Positions 12,901 through 22,967 of a stretch of DNA of 64,000 nt are shown one piece after another. Location of the stretch: NCBI GenBank assembly GCA_958510825.1, contig OY294046.1, positions 50,387,794 through 50,451,793 on the forward strand. Direction: 5' to 3'. The translations under genes were made by a program, and so were the position numbers. Under the pieces are notes generated by a model. The model ran no database searches and was not told where the DNA came from. It worked only from the letters and a program-made list of their open reading frames with translations. How positions within the stretch are numbered: the stretch's first letter is position 1; the number at the start of each line of letters is the position of its first letter. Source of the DNA: Brachypterus glaber. Its lineage: Eukaryota; Arthropoda; Insecta; Coleoptera; Kateretidae.

Positions 12901-15900
12901 GTATTTGCTTAGATTCTAAAGCAGTCGTAGAAAAAAAATCTTCTACTTCTTTTTACAAAGTAATAAAAACAGATGAAACGTTTAAAACTAAACTACCGTA
13001 TTTTTTTGTAGCTCTTGAGTTAGTTGGTCCAAATTACCGTTCTTTTGTAACAGTTTTAACATGCATGTTTTATACAATTGGCCTAATGATGCTAGCTGGT
13101 ATAACATATCTAATAAGAGACTGGGTTTCTCTGTCTTACGTCACAAGTGTCCCGTTTATACTTTATTATTTTTACTGGCTCTATCTCCCTGAAAGTCCCA
13201 GATGGCTATTGGCCAAGGGAAAGTTCGAAGAAGCATCAAAAATTCTGGAAAATTTGGCCAAAATTAATCAGAAAGAACTGCCCAGTGGTTTTAAGCATAA
13301 TTTAAAACAAAAAATGATGATGAAACGTACAAAAAGTGAAGAGGAAGCACTGAGATATAATCCAGGTGAGATCCTGTTAGAAAACGCCTTTTCTACCAAA
13401 TATTATATATTTTTTTCACTGCTAGAGTCACTAGACTAGGTCAACCAAGGCATTAATTAAGTAGCACTATCTAAGTACTGCCCATCAGTTGTACCGCAGA
13501 AAGTAAAAATATACCGAATAACAGAGTAATATATTTCTGGAATAAATTACGAAAGCTAATCCACCTAGAAAATAAACATTTCTTAACTAAAATGGCAGGG
13601 GCCTGGACATAACAGTCCCTGGTCCAGGCCCCCATTTCTCGACGTTTTAGACCATTCTGAGTCGAAATCAGTAAAAAAAAAATTTGCGTCCGTCTGTCTG
13701 TCTGGGTGTAAACTCTCTAACTCCATTTCTACATGAGAAACTTGCGGTTTTTTGCATATTGTTTCTTATCGTATTCCGAAGAGCTAATTAGATTTTGGGG
13801 GTAAACGATTGGGGGTAAGGGGGTAAAAATAGGGCAAAACTCCTATTTTTAGCGTTTTTTGTTTATAATCAAGGCAATTATTATTGTATTTGGTTAATTT
13901 AGCACTTATATAATAAAAGATAATTTTAAATTGGTCAAAAAATGTTATAAACAACGTTTTCCTAAAACGCATGGTTTTCGAGTTATTGGCTCTTAAAGCA
14001 GTAAAAGATTTTTTTATATGCTAAAAAAACCTTTTACTCACATATTTATAACCCGATTTCAAAAAATTATATTTTAAATAAAAGCTCTTTTAAGCCCTAT
14101 AAAAAATGTTATATAGAGTTTTTTGCTAGAATATAATGTTTTAAAGATACAGAATTTAAAATCAAACAAAACACCTAGTTTGAAATTTGCAAACTAGATG
14201 GCTCTAGTGTATAGTAGTCCCGATGTTTTGACAGGGTGCTTGCAACGTTTCATCTAGTTTAGTCTAATTACAAGTTATATCTCGACAAAAAAGTCAATGA
14301 CTAAAAAAATCGTTTCCATTACTGCTTAAATTACAATATTTTAAGCTCATGAAATTTACAACTTTTTCGAATTTCAAAATAGGTGGGGAGAATTACATGC
14401 AAGTCTTCGAATAATCGGGAATAATTTAAGTGTTTTCTTTCAAGTTTGTTGTCAAGGAAAATATTAACATACAACAAAGTTATAAATATTTGAATTATTC
14501 CCACATTATTCTATCTTTTGTGTGTTAAATATATGTATTTTAAATTTCCTGCAAAATTAAATACAACTCACCTAATTTTATTAAAATTATTTTTTATGAT
14601 TTTTTATCTATTTGATTTTATTTATTGAAGGTATAAAAGACCTTTGTGGTACCCCTAACATGAGGCTAAAAACAGCTCTAATAACTCTTAACTGGTTCGC
14701 CAACGAAACGGTGTACGTTGGCTTGAGTTATTACGGACCTTCGTTGGGGAGCAACGAATATTTGAGTTTTTTGCTGTCGTCTCTGGTAGAAATACCGAGT
14801 TATTTTTGTTGTTGGCTGATTATGGATAGATGGGGTAGGAGGTGGCCTCTTTGTTTATGTATGGTGATTAGTGGAGTTAGCTGTATTTTGACTGTGATGA
14901 TACCTAGTGGTGAGTAAAAAATACTAAAAAAAAAGAAATTAAAAATTTTTTGACTTTAGTCAAAATATGCTATAGCATATTCGCTCGCGAGTAAAAAATA
15001 ATTATAAGTTCTAGATTTAACTGTGTTTTTTATGTTTACTATGCTTAAAACGAAGAAAAACAGAATAAAAAATGTAAAATAAACCATTTTTTATATAAGA
15101 AAGTTATATATCTGTCGTTAAAATCAAATCGACAGGAAACAGTGAATAGTACTTTTTGGGAATCATCAGCACTGTGCATCCTGTATCTTGCTAATATTCA
15201 AATAAAACGTTAGATATATATAAAAGCATGGTACCATCTATTGATGTGGTCACTGTTATCTGTTCACTTGTTTCCAAAAGGCAAATCGCCACAATTTAGG
15301 GTGTATTTTTTTTTCGTTTTTACTCAAGTAATTGTTTCTTCAAAGTTTTAGGAGAGTCATATTGAACTGATTTAAATTTTCATAATTACTTGCATACATA
15401 GAAAGTCTATAAAAGTATTTTGAATTAATATTGCCTAAAAGAAAAAAGGAAGAAGCGAAGTCACAATTGTGGCATCTCGGAGCGAAAGGGTGAAATGCTA
15501 TAAAAAATACAGCATATTTTTTTGTGATAATAAAAAAGGTAAATCGTCAATTTCGAGTTTGATGAACGATATATAAACATAGCATAAACTATGGAAAAAA
15601 TATAAAAAAACTTCCGATCCGGTTACGTTGGACAAGTTCAAATCCATAAGGTCAAAAACTAAAGCTGATATTAAACGTTCATATAATTCTTATCTTGAGG
15701 ATATTGAACGTAATATTAAAAGTAATCCTAATAGCTTTTGGTCCTATGTTAACACAAAGAGGGGCACTGATCCTATACCTGATACGCTTTACTATGACGG
15801 AGCTGAACTTAAAAATCCACAAAGTATAGTTAATGCATTTGCATCCTTTTTTCAAAAATCTTATAGTGAGCCCAGCACAAAAAATGACTTTAGTTTTGAA

Positions 15901-18900
15901 TCCAGCAGTGCTAACAATAATTACTTTAACATTATTAATGTAGAAGAGTGTGATGTCCTAGAAGCTCTTAAAAGTCTTAAGTCTAAACCTACTGCAGGTC
16001 CGGACGGTATACCGTCATTTTAATAAAAGATTGCGCTTCTGCACTATGTTCTCCGTTGACCAATTTATTTAATTTAGCCCTTAAGACATGTCAGTTTCCA
16101 GATAGGTGGAAAATATCCAGAATAACTCCTGTTTTTAAAAAAGGCAATAAGAAAAACGTTGAAAATTATCGGCCTATTACAATTATTTCAAATTTTGCGA
16201 AGGTTTTCGAGATGGTTTTGCACAAACTAATCTATGCTAATATAAAACATTTAATTTCAAAACTTCAGCATGGTTTTTTAAAGGGTAGATCCACAACTAC
16301 AAATCTTGCATGTATTATTCAATATATCTCTCAAGTTCTCGATGACGGTGGTCAGGTTGATGTAATATACACCGATTTCTCCAAAGCATTCGACGTACTT
16401 AACCATTTTATTTTACTTAAAGCGATGTACGACATGGGTTTCTCAATCGAATTAATTTACTTTTTTCACTCATACCTAGTGGATCGATATCAATATGTTG
16501 AATGTCGTGGTTTTAAATCCTTTTGGTTTTTGGCGACCTCAGGGGTTCCTCAAGGATCTATATTAGGTCCTTTGCTATTTCTTATTTTTATTAACACCAT
16601 TTTTAATTTAATTTATGTCCCTGCTTTAGCTTTTGCAAAGTTATATTATAAAATAAAAGACTTGGTAGATTGTCAGAGGCTTCAAAATGCACTAAATAAT
16701 TTAATTAAGTGGTGTCGTGAAAATAAGTTACCTCTGAACGCTGCCAAATGTAATGTAGTCTCTTTTACAAAGAAAAAATCTATTTAGTGTTTAACTATAA
16801 AATTGATGACATTATTGTTGCTAGAGTGTCGGAAATTAGAGATCTAGGAGTTATGTTTGATAGTAAATTGGATTTCAGTTTACATATTGAGAAAACAGTT
16901 ACATCAGCTTTTCGTAGTCTTGGTTTTGTTATTAGAAATAGTTACGGTTTTAAAGATCGATCGGTTTGTTTGCATTATTTAATTCCTTTGTTTTGTCTAA
17001 ACTTGTATATGCAAGCCTGATTTGGAATCCAAAATACAAATACGAAATTGATGCTATCGATAAAATTTTAAGAAGGTTTTTAAAATTTGTTAGCTTTAAA
17101 ATAGATGGGGTTTGGACTTTTTATTGGTATTGATAACAATCTTTTACTGGACAGATTTAACATAATGAGCTTAAAAAACAGAAGAGCTTCCGGATCTGTA
17201 ATTTTTTTGTACAAAATAATTCACAATAAGATTGATTGTTCAGAACTCTTAGAAATGTTAAATTTTCATATTCCTACAGCCACTCGTACAAACGATACAT
17301 TTTATTTGTCGAAGCCTAGAACCAACTTACTAACATTTTCACCGATTTACACTATGTGCAAAAACTATCATAAGATTCAAACTGATGTTGATATATTCTC
17401 CTGCAGTAACAGCCGCATTAAATTTGTTTTTCGCCAATTAAATTTGGACTAATATTCTGTACTCTACTAGTTTGATTGTTATTATTTTTTTTATAATTCT
17501 GTATCTTGTTGTTTGACTCATCCTTTAATTGGTTTTTACTGTTGGATGTAACAATAAATAAATAAAAAATAAAAATAAATATATTGCTGTTTTAGATGAT
17601 GTAGTAACAACACTTATTTTATTCTTGGTTTCAAAATCTTTTATATCAGCATCATTTTTGATTATTTACCCATTTGCTGGCGAATTATACCCAACTCAGT
17701 TAAGGGGCGTTGGAATAGGAACTTCCGCTTATATTGCTGGACTAGGACTAATCATTATTCCGTTTATTACATATCTTGTAAGTAAAAAATATGTCTGTAT
17801 GCAAAATAATCCTTTCACCATTAAAAAAAAGTAATAAAAAGCTTTTTTAAGAAAAAAAAAGGACATTTATTTTAAAGTTAAATTAAAAAGAGTATTTTTT
17901 GAATTAGGAATCATACTTAAAATATGTAATGCACTTGGGGGGTAGTGCTTAGCTTTATGATGAGTTACAAGGGGGGAGGGGGAACTGATAGCGTTATGTA
18001 ACGCTCTTTATTTTTCTTCGAACTTTAAAAACGGTTTGTTTTTTTTTACCCAAAAAGGTTTTTAAGGGGGGTCTTGGCTGCTAGTATTTATAGATGGAGG
18101 TAAATATCTCAATATTTAACATGGGGAGGGTCAAAATTGCAAAAAATTGCGTTACGTATTTAAAGTATGACCCCTTCATCGTAATAAAAATTATAATTTT
18201 TTATAAAAATAATTATTTAACAAAAAATTTGTTATGTGACGAATATAAAGCGAGTTTGTCCCCTTTACCTCATCCCCATTTTTATTTTTTTTTTGCTTGT
18301 TTATTTATTTATTTAGGGGTCTGAAGTTCTGGTCCTACCCCTTATGATAATGGGAAGCGTTTCTGTGATAGGCGGACTTTCGGGATTAAGATTACCAGAA
18401 ACACTACATTACCGGTTGCCTCAAACCGTCGAGGAAGGAGAAGAGTTTGGCAAAGATTTCAACATGGCTGATTGTTTAAGATGCATTCCTCTCAAGTAAG
18501 TTTAATTTTTCTGATTTTTAATTGTCATCAAGGGGTATTTTGCAAAAGAACTTAGCTCCGCTACTTAAAGGAATTATTTGGTGAATTACAGAAATTAGTT
18601 TAAAGAGATAAAGAACTTTCACTTTCGGGTTTAGACCGTGTTAATGGATTTTCACTTTCCGACGTTTCGTCTCTTACTACTAGAGACATCTTTAGGGATT
18701 AATCTGATAAGGAAATTTGTTTCTTTCTTATATTGCGCTCATGCTCTTGAAGTCTTGTAGAAATTTTTCTCTTAGTTTCACCTATGTAAACCGTACCACA
18801 GGAGCAGGGTATTTTATATACGCCTGAACTCAGGGGTATTTTGTCTTTTGTTGAAGTCAAACATTGACCTAATTTTTGGTTGGACCGAAATATAGGCTTA

Positions 18901-21545
18901 ATATTTGACTTCTTGAAAAGTTTACCTATTTTATCCGTGATACCGCTTACATAGGGAAGTATAACTTGTGTCTGTCTGTCATTGTCACTATTGTCCTGTT
19001 GTTTGGGTCTGGGATTTCTGTATTTGTATATGGTCTTATCAATGTCTTTTTTGGTATAACCGTTCATGGTCAAGGCTTTGGTTAGTTTAAGCAGTTCTGT
19101 GTCTAGGGAATTCTTGTCTGAAATCATGAAAGCCCTATGAACAAGTGAATTAACTACAGAGCGTTTTTGAGAGGGATGGTGATGTGAAAATGCGTTTAGG
19201 TATCTGTCAGTGTGGGTTTTCTTCCTGTATACCGAGTGTCCTATTGAGAACTAAGAGAAAAATTTCTACAAGACTTCAAGAGCATGAGCGCAATATAAGA
19301 AAGAAACAAATTTCCTTATCGGCAGTAGCCGAACATGCACATGAAACAGGTCATAAATTCAATTTGTCTGAAACAAAACAAATATTAACAGAAAACAGAA
19401 AAATGCCAAGGAAGATACGGGAATCGATAGAAATCATCAAGCATCCTAACAATATCAATCGGGACACTGGTTACCACTTACCTGCAATATGGAAGTCTTT
19501 GATAGGAAAAACCTCGTCACGGGTGAATAACCACAACTCGTCATAAATAGTGACACAAGTTGATTCGAAATTCGAAACTTAGTTTCAGATTAATCCCTGA
19601 AGATGTCTCTAGTAGTAAGAGACGAAACGTCGGAAAGTGAAAATCCATTAACACGGTCTAAACCCGAAAGTGAAAGTTCTTTATATCTTAATGGCCGTTG
19701 AAAGCTTAAAATCTAAAATAGTTTAAAGAGAGTTAGAACATTTATTTAGTGGGTACTAGTGGAGAAACATTAAGAAATTATTGGGTCCTATATTAATACC
19801 AAGCGCGCATATCTAGCCGTACGTTACCGTATATTTCTACCAAAATTGGGGAGTTTTGGTTGTCCAGGTTAGATAAAAAAATGCATCCCTTCGATAGCTC
19901 TCCAACCTGGCATATAGAGACTTTAAATTAACGAAAACGAAACGAGCGATAGTGGGCTGCTTAGGGGTTGTAAATAAGGGTAGAAGGGACAAATAGGAAT
20001 TTCACTAACCTTGTGGTTCCTGATCCGATGTTCTTGGTGTCCATGTGCACATGGCTGAATTCTTCTTGATGATGTTGATGTTTGTGAGGATAAATATGGG
20101 TTTGGAACGAGAGTATTTGACACCACAAATAGGTGTTTTCAACAAATATAATTAACAACTTTTCGAATATTAAACGACGATTTTAAAAGATACCGATATC
20201 TTTTCACGAACAACTTGCTATAGTATATTCAACTTCAATGTGCAGGAGAAGTAAATAAAACAATCGCACACGCGGCAGCTGGCGCGTGGTTTCATTGGTT
20301 AGAACACTTGAATGTTGCGAGAGTAGGGATGTAGAAAATTAAACAGGTCAGTAAGTGAGTACTTGCGAAGAAGGGTGCAATGCATTGCAATGGACCGTTA
20401 TATACAAATATTTTGTTTGAGTCCTACCCTGTCACTAAATCCGTTGTTGTCACGAGCGTTTGTTTACGCTCACTGCATTTTGAAGTTGAATATAATATAG
20501 TTTCACGACATTTTTCCAACTCTGGTTTCGCGGCTAAAAAACTAACCTGAAGCCAACGCGTGGTTTTCTTCTGCACAAAAATGCGCGTGATCGAAAAATA
20601 CCAATTGTTTAATTAATAATTAATTTAAAAATCACTAACGATTTTAATTTTTAAAATAAAGATTAAAAATATAATTATGTAAATTAAACATTGGTATTTA
20701 TTTAGTTGGGGAGTTTCGACTTTTTAGGGTCTATATTTCCTCTACAAGGATGAATACACAGCGCGCATTAATTGGAAGATTTTGGTTTTAGTGGGAGGAA
20801 TTATAGGTAGGGTCACTAGATTACGCCTTGCTAACTTAAGACCTAGACCTAGTCTCCCTAAATATAGGTCCTGTTTCCCATTTCCATCAAAATTGGGGAA
20901 TTTTGGTATATATATATACCAAAATAGTGGTATATATATATACCACTATAGTGGAGAATTGTAGGAATTAGATGGAAATTTAGTACTTATATACAATATT
21001 CTTCCGCAAAATACGTAACTATCTATTTTATTCTTTGGAATTTATTACTCTATATTTGGGCAATAACTCTTTGAGTCAAAGCCTTTGACATAGAAACTTT
21101 AAATTTGGTAAACTATAATAAATAACTTTGTTTTATTTCATTTTAAATCTGTATCAATTTCTGTGTTTCTAGGGACCACTTGCACCAAATTTTGGCCTGG
21201 GATCTCAACTAAACCGAGTTTAAGTTAAAAATGATGCGTTCTGATTAATCGGCCGTCAATTTAATCCAAGTTTAAAGTTAAACCATCATTGGTGCAAGTG
21301 GCCCTAAATCAAACAGCTTAAGTTATTATTATTATTTTAATTTTTTTAGTCCCCAGTCGTCAGTATCAGGCTCCTATGAAGATTTGGAACTGTCTCCTGT
21401 AAAATTGGACCCAGATGAACACACTCCACTGGAGTTACCCCAAATCAGCAACAGAATCTCCATGCGTAGGTTAGTTAGGCAACAAAGCATTATGGATACA
21501 CAAAAGGATGCAAATGGTACCATGAATTTAACTTATTGGTTCTAA
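8544..21545 (+). CDS. CarT: SLC22-family organic cation/carcinine transporter (8 exons)
   Basis: Exons 8544-8594, 10141-10521, 11913-12171, 13012-13365, 14631-14909, 17596-17777, 18317-18495 and 21350-21545 join through GT-AG junctions into one 626-aa frame. The product is a major facilitator (SLC22) membrane carrier of about 12 helices. Visible marks: an ILPQVGEFGRYQ lead before TM1, a large extracellular loop (about 62-140) with N-x-S/T sites at N76, N92, N104 and N118 and cysteines C69, C98, C126; motif A G174-YLNDRIGRKK; LELVGPNYR (232-240); PESPRW (290-295); a second motif DRWGRRW; GELYPTQLRG; RLPETLHY near the end. The family moves organic ions across the plasma membrane. In Drosophila CarT takes up carcinine in photoreceptors for histamine recycling. 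Assignment to CarT rather than a sister SLC22 is by overall resemblance, about 60% sure; the family is certain. ATG 8544 has a good context (AACATGG). Introns are full of mobile elements. Confidence 0.93.
9510..10130 (+). repeat. Interspersed repeat family R, copy 1
   Basis: It starts CACAGCGCCTGTGC and ends CACGGCTTGT, sharing with copies at 46371-46794 and 51526-53708 the blocks CGGTAGTTTCGAA, CCTAGACAAAAAATTCTTGG, GTCCGTCTGTCTGATGTCAC and ATATCTTCACGGCTTGT. No coding capacity or clear terminal repeats were seen, so the class is unknown. It occupies the 3' part of transporter intron 1. Confidence 0.8.
9855..9920. repeat. (AT)n microsatellite
   Basis: About 33 uninterrupted AT units inside repeat family R copy 1. 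Confidence 0.98.
10141..10521 (+). CDS. CarT: Transporter exon 2 (TM1 and big extracellular loop)
   Basis: 127 residues, phase 0 at both ends, donor GTAAGT. It holds TM1 (LMLWLVCLPACF, residues 38-49 onward), the NQLFMANTP-H-WC signature and the glycosylated loop. The acceptor lies only 10 bp after the end of an interspersed repeat (9510-10130). Confidence 0.93.
10522..11409. other. Transporter intron 2, 5' part
   Basis: AT-rich intronic sequence. The stretch GGGCCAATGTCACTTTTT near 11036 has a reverse-complement partner near 11234 (GACATTGGCCCTTTTAGAACCAAGCCACAG), so about 200 bp here form an imperfect inverted repeat. No gene. Confidence 0.5.
11414..11847. mobile_element. 434-bp MITE with TATA duplication (CAGGGTGTTTC family)
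   Basis: The left end CAGGGTGTTTCACTTAAAAC and the reverse complement of the right end match for about 30 bp with three mismatches. TATA flanks both sides (11410-11413, 11848-11851). Inside, 11734-11751 and 11755-11772 form a perfect 18-bp inverted repeat with a 3-nt loop. It lies in transporter intron 2. Confidence 0.85.
11913..12171 (+). CDS. CarT: Transporter exon 3 (TM2-TM4, motif A)
   Basis: 259 nt, ends phase 1. It codes FDLVCDKDIYPTLGL, the intracellular motif A between TM2 and TM3 (G174 to K184) and the RVIVGLTIPAIYQIPF helix. A 434-bp MITE ends 65 bp upstream. Confidence 0.94.
12172..13011. other. Transporter intron 3
   Basis: AT-rich apart from 12250-12340, which is GC-rich and carries CGCGCGAGCGG opposed to CCGCGAGCGCGG as an imperfect inverted repeat with AATA flanks, probably a small transposon end pair. 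An upstream open stretch before the exon at 13012 is not needed by the family alignment. Confidence 0.5.
13012..13365 (+). CDS. CarT: Transporter exon 4 (TM4-TM6, PESPRWL, cytosolic loop)
   Basis: 354 nt, phase 1 at both ends, acceptor TTTTGTAG, donor GTGAGA. It codes SLELVGPNYRSF, two to three helices, the PESPRWLLAKGKFEEA motif and the basic KMMMKRTKSEEE segment of the central cytosolic loop. Confidence 0.93.
13366..14630. other. Transporter intron 4
   Basis: No gene. A hairpin at 13592-13635 pairs GGGGCCTGGAC with GTCCAGGCCCC. The phrase GTCCGTCTGTCTGTCTG near 13686 recalls a block of repeat family R but the rest does not match. Confidence 0.5.
14631..14909 (+). CDS. CarT: Transporter exon 5 (TM7-TM9)
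   Basis: 279 nt, phase 1 at both ends, donor GTGAGT. It codes IKDLCGTPNMRLKT, then helices with TVYVGLSYYGPSLG and the second-half motif MDRWGRRWPL. Confidence 0.93.
15590..17580 (+). mobile_element. Dead Jockey/CR1-type LINE, 5'-truncated
   Basis: Three frames carry reverse transcriptase pieces in order: pre-RT (SFWSYVNTKRG, TAGPDGIPS), fingers/palm ([52 protein letters not shown]), thumb (NKLPLNAAKCNVVSF) and the C-terminal region. A frameshift near 16020, a stop at 16785-16787 and another at 17018 break it. The catalytic YADD/FADD box is destroyed: the site reads LAFAKLYY. The tail is AATAAA-like (17553-17580). The 5' end near 15590 is approximate; endonuclease and ORF1 are absent. It lies in transporter intron 5 in the sense orientation. 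Confidence 0.88.
17596..17777 (+). CDS. CarT: Transporter exon 6 (TM10-TM11)
   Basis: 182 nt, entering in phase 1 and leaving in phase 0. It codes ASFLIIYPFAGELYPTQLRG and a glycine-rich helix. The LINE tail ends about 15 bp before its acceptor. Confidence 0.92.
17908..18174. mobile_element. MITE family S, copy 1
   Basis: The ends TCATACTTAAAATATGTAATG and, reverse-complemented, TCATACTTTAAATACGTAACG form terminal inverted repeats of about 25 bp. A related copy lies at 26961-27180 in inverse orientation (sharing GGTCTTG, GCTAG and GCGTTA-GTAACGCT blocks). It fills most of transporter intron 6. Confidence 0.7.
18317..18495 (+). CDS. CarT: Transporter exon 7 (TM12 and start of the C-tail)
   Basis: 179 nt, ends phase 2 at CTCAA|GTAAGT. 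It codes LVLPLMIMGSVSVIGG (last helix) and GLRLPETLHYRLPQTVEEGE, the typical SLC22 exit sequence. Confidence 0.92.
18609..19252 (-). mobile_element. Penelope-like element fragment, left copy
   Basis: Read on the minus strand, the frame gives the end of the reverse transcriptase region (THTDRYLNAFSHHHPSQKR), a linker, then a GIY-YIG endonuclease start (SGVYKIPCSCGTVYIGETKR, RLQEHERNIR). It jumps after KKQISLS straight to the 3' noncoding end, so the C-terminal part of the endonuclease is deleted relative to the right copy. A hammerhead-like motif sits in the 3' part. The copy is 5'-truncated exactly where the opposite copy begins. Confidence 0.85.
18661..18695 (-). ncRNA. Hammerhead-like motif of the left Penelope copy, core mutated
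   Basis: On the minus strand the order is the same as in the right copy (stem II GTCTC/GAGAC, GAAAC, GTC), but the first core box reads CTAAAGA instead of CTGAAGA. The changed G is an invariant core base, so this copy is probably inactive. Confidence 0.5.
19253..19719 (+). mobile_element. Penelope-like element fragment, right copy
   Basis: It begins inside the GIY-YIG domain (KRKISTRLQEHERNIR) and continues to the natural C-terminus (AEHAHETGHKFNL, IEIIKHPNNINRDTGYHLP), stop at 19544. The frame is open. The 3' noncoding part matches the left copy closely. About 36 bp of extra sequence follow before the target duplication. It is head-to-head with the left copy in transporter intron 7. Confidence 0.85.
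19597..19631 (+). ncRNA. Hammerhead ribozyme-like motif of the right Penelope copy
   Basis: CTGAAGA (19597-19603) fits the hammerhead core CUGANGA. GTCTC and GAGAC can form stem II (with one extra U), followed by GAAAC (19624-19628) and GTC (19629-19631), as in the short-stem-III hammerheads known from Penelope-like elements. Self-cleavage is untested. Confidence 0.6.
19732..20900. other. Transporter intron 7, middle part
   Basis: No gene. GCTAACTTAAGACCTAGACCTAG at about 20830-20852, with TAGGG before and CCCTA after it, recurs at 31899-31921 inside the AMBRA1 intron and looks like a transposon end. Confidence 0.45.
20901..20948. repeat. Two adjacent perfect 24-bp palindromes
   Basis: 20901-20924 is TTTTGG, six TA units, CCAAAA; 20925-20948 is TAGTGG, six TA units, CCACTA. 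Each is its own reverse complement and they abut with no spacer. Both could extrude as cruciforms. Confidence 0.95.
21171..21305. mobile_element. 135-bp MITE (AGGGACCACTTGCACCAA ends)
   Basis: The left end AGGGACCACTTGCACCAA and right end TTGGTGCAAGTGGCCCT are inverted repeats, with a GTTTAA core on both sides. It lies in transporter intron 7, 45 bp before exon 8. Confidence 0.8.
21350..21545 (+). CDS. CarT: Transporter exon 8 (cytosolic C-tail, stop)
   Basis: 196 nt, continuing the frame from phase 2 to TAA at 21543-21545. It codes a soluble Ser/Glu-rich tail with a basic ISMRRLVRQQS patch. The acceptor is 45 bp after a 135-bp MITE. Confidence 0.85.
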
Positions 21546-21570
21546 TTCTTGTTATTTTTTATAGATTTTT

Positions 21571-21576
21571 AATAAA
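21571..21576 (+). terminator. Poly(A) signal of the transporter gene
   Basis: AATAAA lies 26 nt after the stop codon, giving a very short 3' UTR if used. Confidence 0.6.
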
Positions 21577-22850
21577 ATATTTCTTAACAAAGTTACTTTA
21601 GTACTTTATTTAACCTATGCTTAAAAAGTGCTGCCAACAAAATAATACTTTCCCCAATAGGCCTAGGTTCATTAAAATCAAAAAAAATAAAAAAATATTT
21701 TCAATTTTTTTTTTTTTTCAGAAAGGTACCTTTTTTCGTAAAACAAAAAGTAAATAACAAAAAAATAAAAGAAGTTCTTCAAGAATTTTTTTTTTCGAAA
21801 AAGTTTATTTTTTAGTAAAAATTGAAAAATAAATTGTAAAAAATATTTTTACCCCATTTTATCCTTACCCAACCCGATTTTTACGAAAAACAATCCCAGC
21901 CTAGAACTTTGGATAATCAACTGTGGTCCAGATTTGAAGTCGTTAGACCGAAGCGTTCCTCGAGTTATCGTGGTCTCAAATTACCCGGAAATCATATTTT
22001 TTGGATATAAAACGTCCAGAAATGTAAGAAAAAGCAATAAAAACTTTTCGAACGTAAAATATTAAAAAAAAACTAAAAAAAAAAACCAAACGATAATAAA
22101 ATACAGCTGCCAATAAAAATAGTTTTCTCTAAAATTGTAAAGGTATTTTAAAAAATACATTTTTTTTTTCAAAAAAAGATCTAAAAAAATATTTTTAACA
22201 AAATAAAAAATGCCAATATACCTTTGTATTATGTAATACTAACGCTATTATAGTCCTAGGTTCATAACAAAAAATCAAACAAAAAAATAATTTGTATTTT
22301 AAATACTTTTCAGCGAAAAACAAAAAAAAAATAAAAAAGAATTAAATATACCGTTGTGGTATATAATACTAACGCTGTAGTCATAGGTCCATTAAATTGA
22401 AAAAAAAAACAATACATTTTTGCGAAAAACGAAAAAAAAAATTAAAAAAATTCATATAAAAAAAGTGGCTAAAAAAAATAATTTTTATACAGTAAATCTG
22501 TCCATCGATGACCGATCTAATGTCCACCTTCTCCCGATTTTTATCAAATACAATTCTAGCCAAGAAATTTTGATGGACCAAATTTAAGTAGTTCAAAGCG
22601 TTTTCGAGTTTTCTTGGTCACAAATTTTCCTGGACAAATATTTTTTGCGTAAATCAGCTTTTTTGTATAGTACGTAGAGAAACATAAAAAGAAGCGAAGA
22701 AAAACTTTAAAAAAAAATTTGTTTGGATAAAAGCAGAAGATAATCTGAAGAAAATTGTTCCTTTTAAAAAAGTTACGCAACAGGGTTTTTCGCGCCAGCT
22801 TTGTTTGGTTTGGTTGCATACCCTGGATTCTGACAAATGTCAAAAATGTG
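21577..22850. other. Intergenic AT-rich DNA between transporter and AMBRA1
   Basis: Dominated by A and T runs. Similar phrases recur (TAATACTAACGCTRTTRTAGTC near 22235 and 22365; ATTTTTACGAAAAACAATCCCAGCC near 21877 and a relative near 22537), so diverged repeats are likely. No gene was recognised. Confidence 0.5.
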
Positions 22851-22967
22851 CATTGGTGTACGTGTTACGTCAGAGTACGCTATTTTGTTTATTTTTAATG
22901 AAAAAATCGGTTAATTTTAATAGAAATTTGTTCTAGTTTAGTTTATAATAGTGCCCTAATGATCAGG
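22850..22967 (+). promoter_or_regulatory. Possible AMBRA1 promoter / 5' UTR exon
   Basis: A short less A/T-monotonous stretch with TTACGTCAGAGTACG (CRE-like TACGTCA) ends in a donor-like GATCAG|GTAAAA at 22967-22968. An acceptor-like TTTAATACAG at 23879-23888 lies upstream of the AMBRA1 start codon. A 5' UTR exon here is an inference from splice-like signals only. Confidence 0.25.

Larger units (their letters stand above)
18597..19731. repeat. 12-bp direct repeats flanking the Penelope pair
   Basis: AGTTTAAAGAGA occurs at 18597-18608 and at 19720-19731, just outside the paired copies. It looks like a target-site duplication of one insertion event that delivered both copies. Confidence 0.6.

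Noticed and set aside
12897..13011. Open sequence directly upstream of transporter exon 4
   Set aside because: The frame is open, but it ends in a good TTTTTTTGTAG acceptor and the SLC22 alignment runs straight from exon 3 into LELVGPNYR, so the extra residues are intronic.
19184..19240. Start of a separate small gene before the right Penelope copy
   Set aside because: This stretch is the reverse complement of the left Penelope copy's RT end; only from about 19253 does the + strand read Penelope protein.
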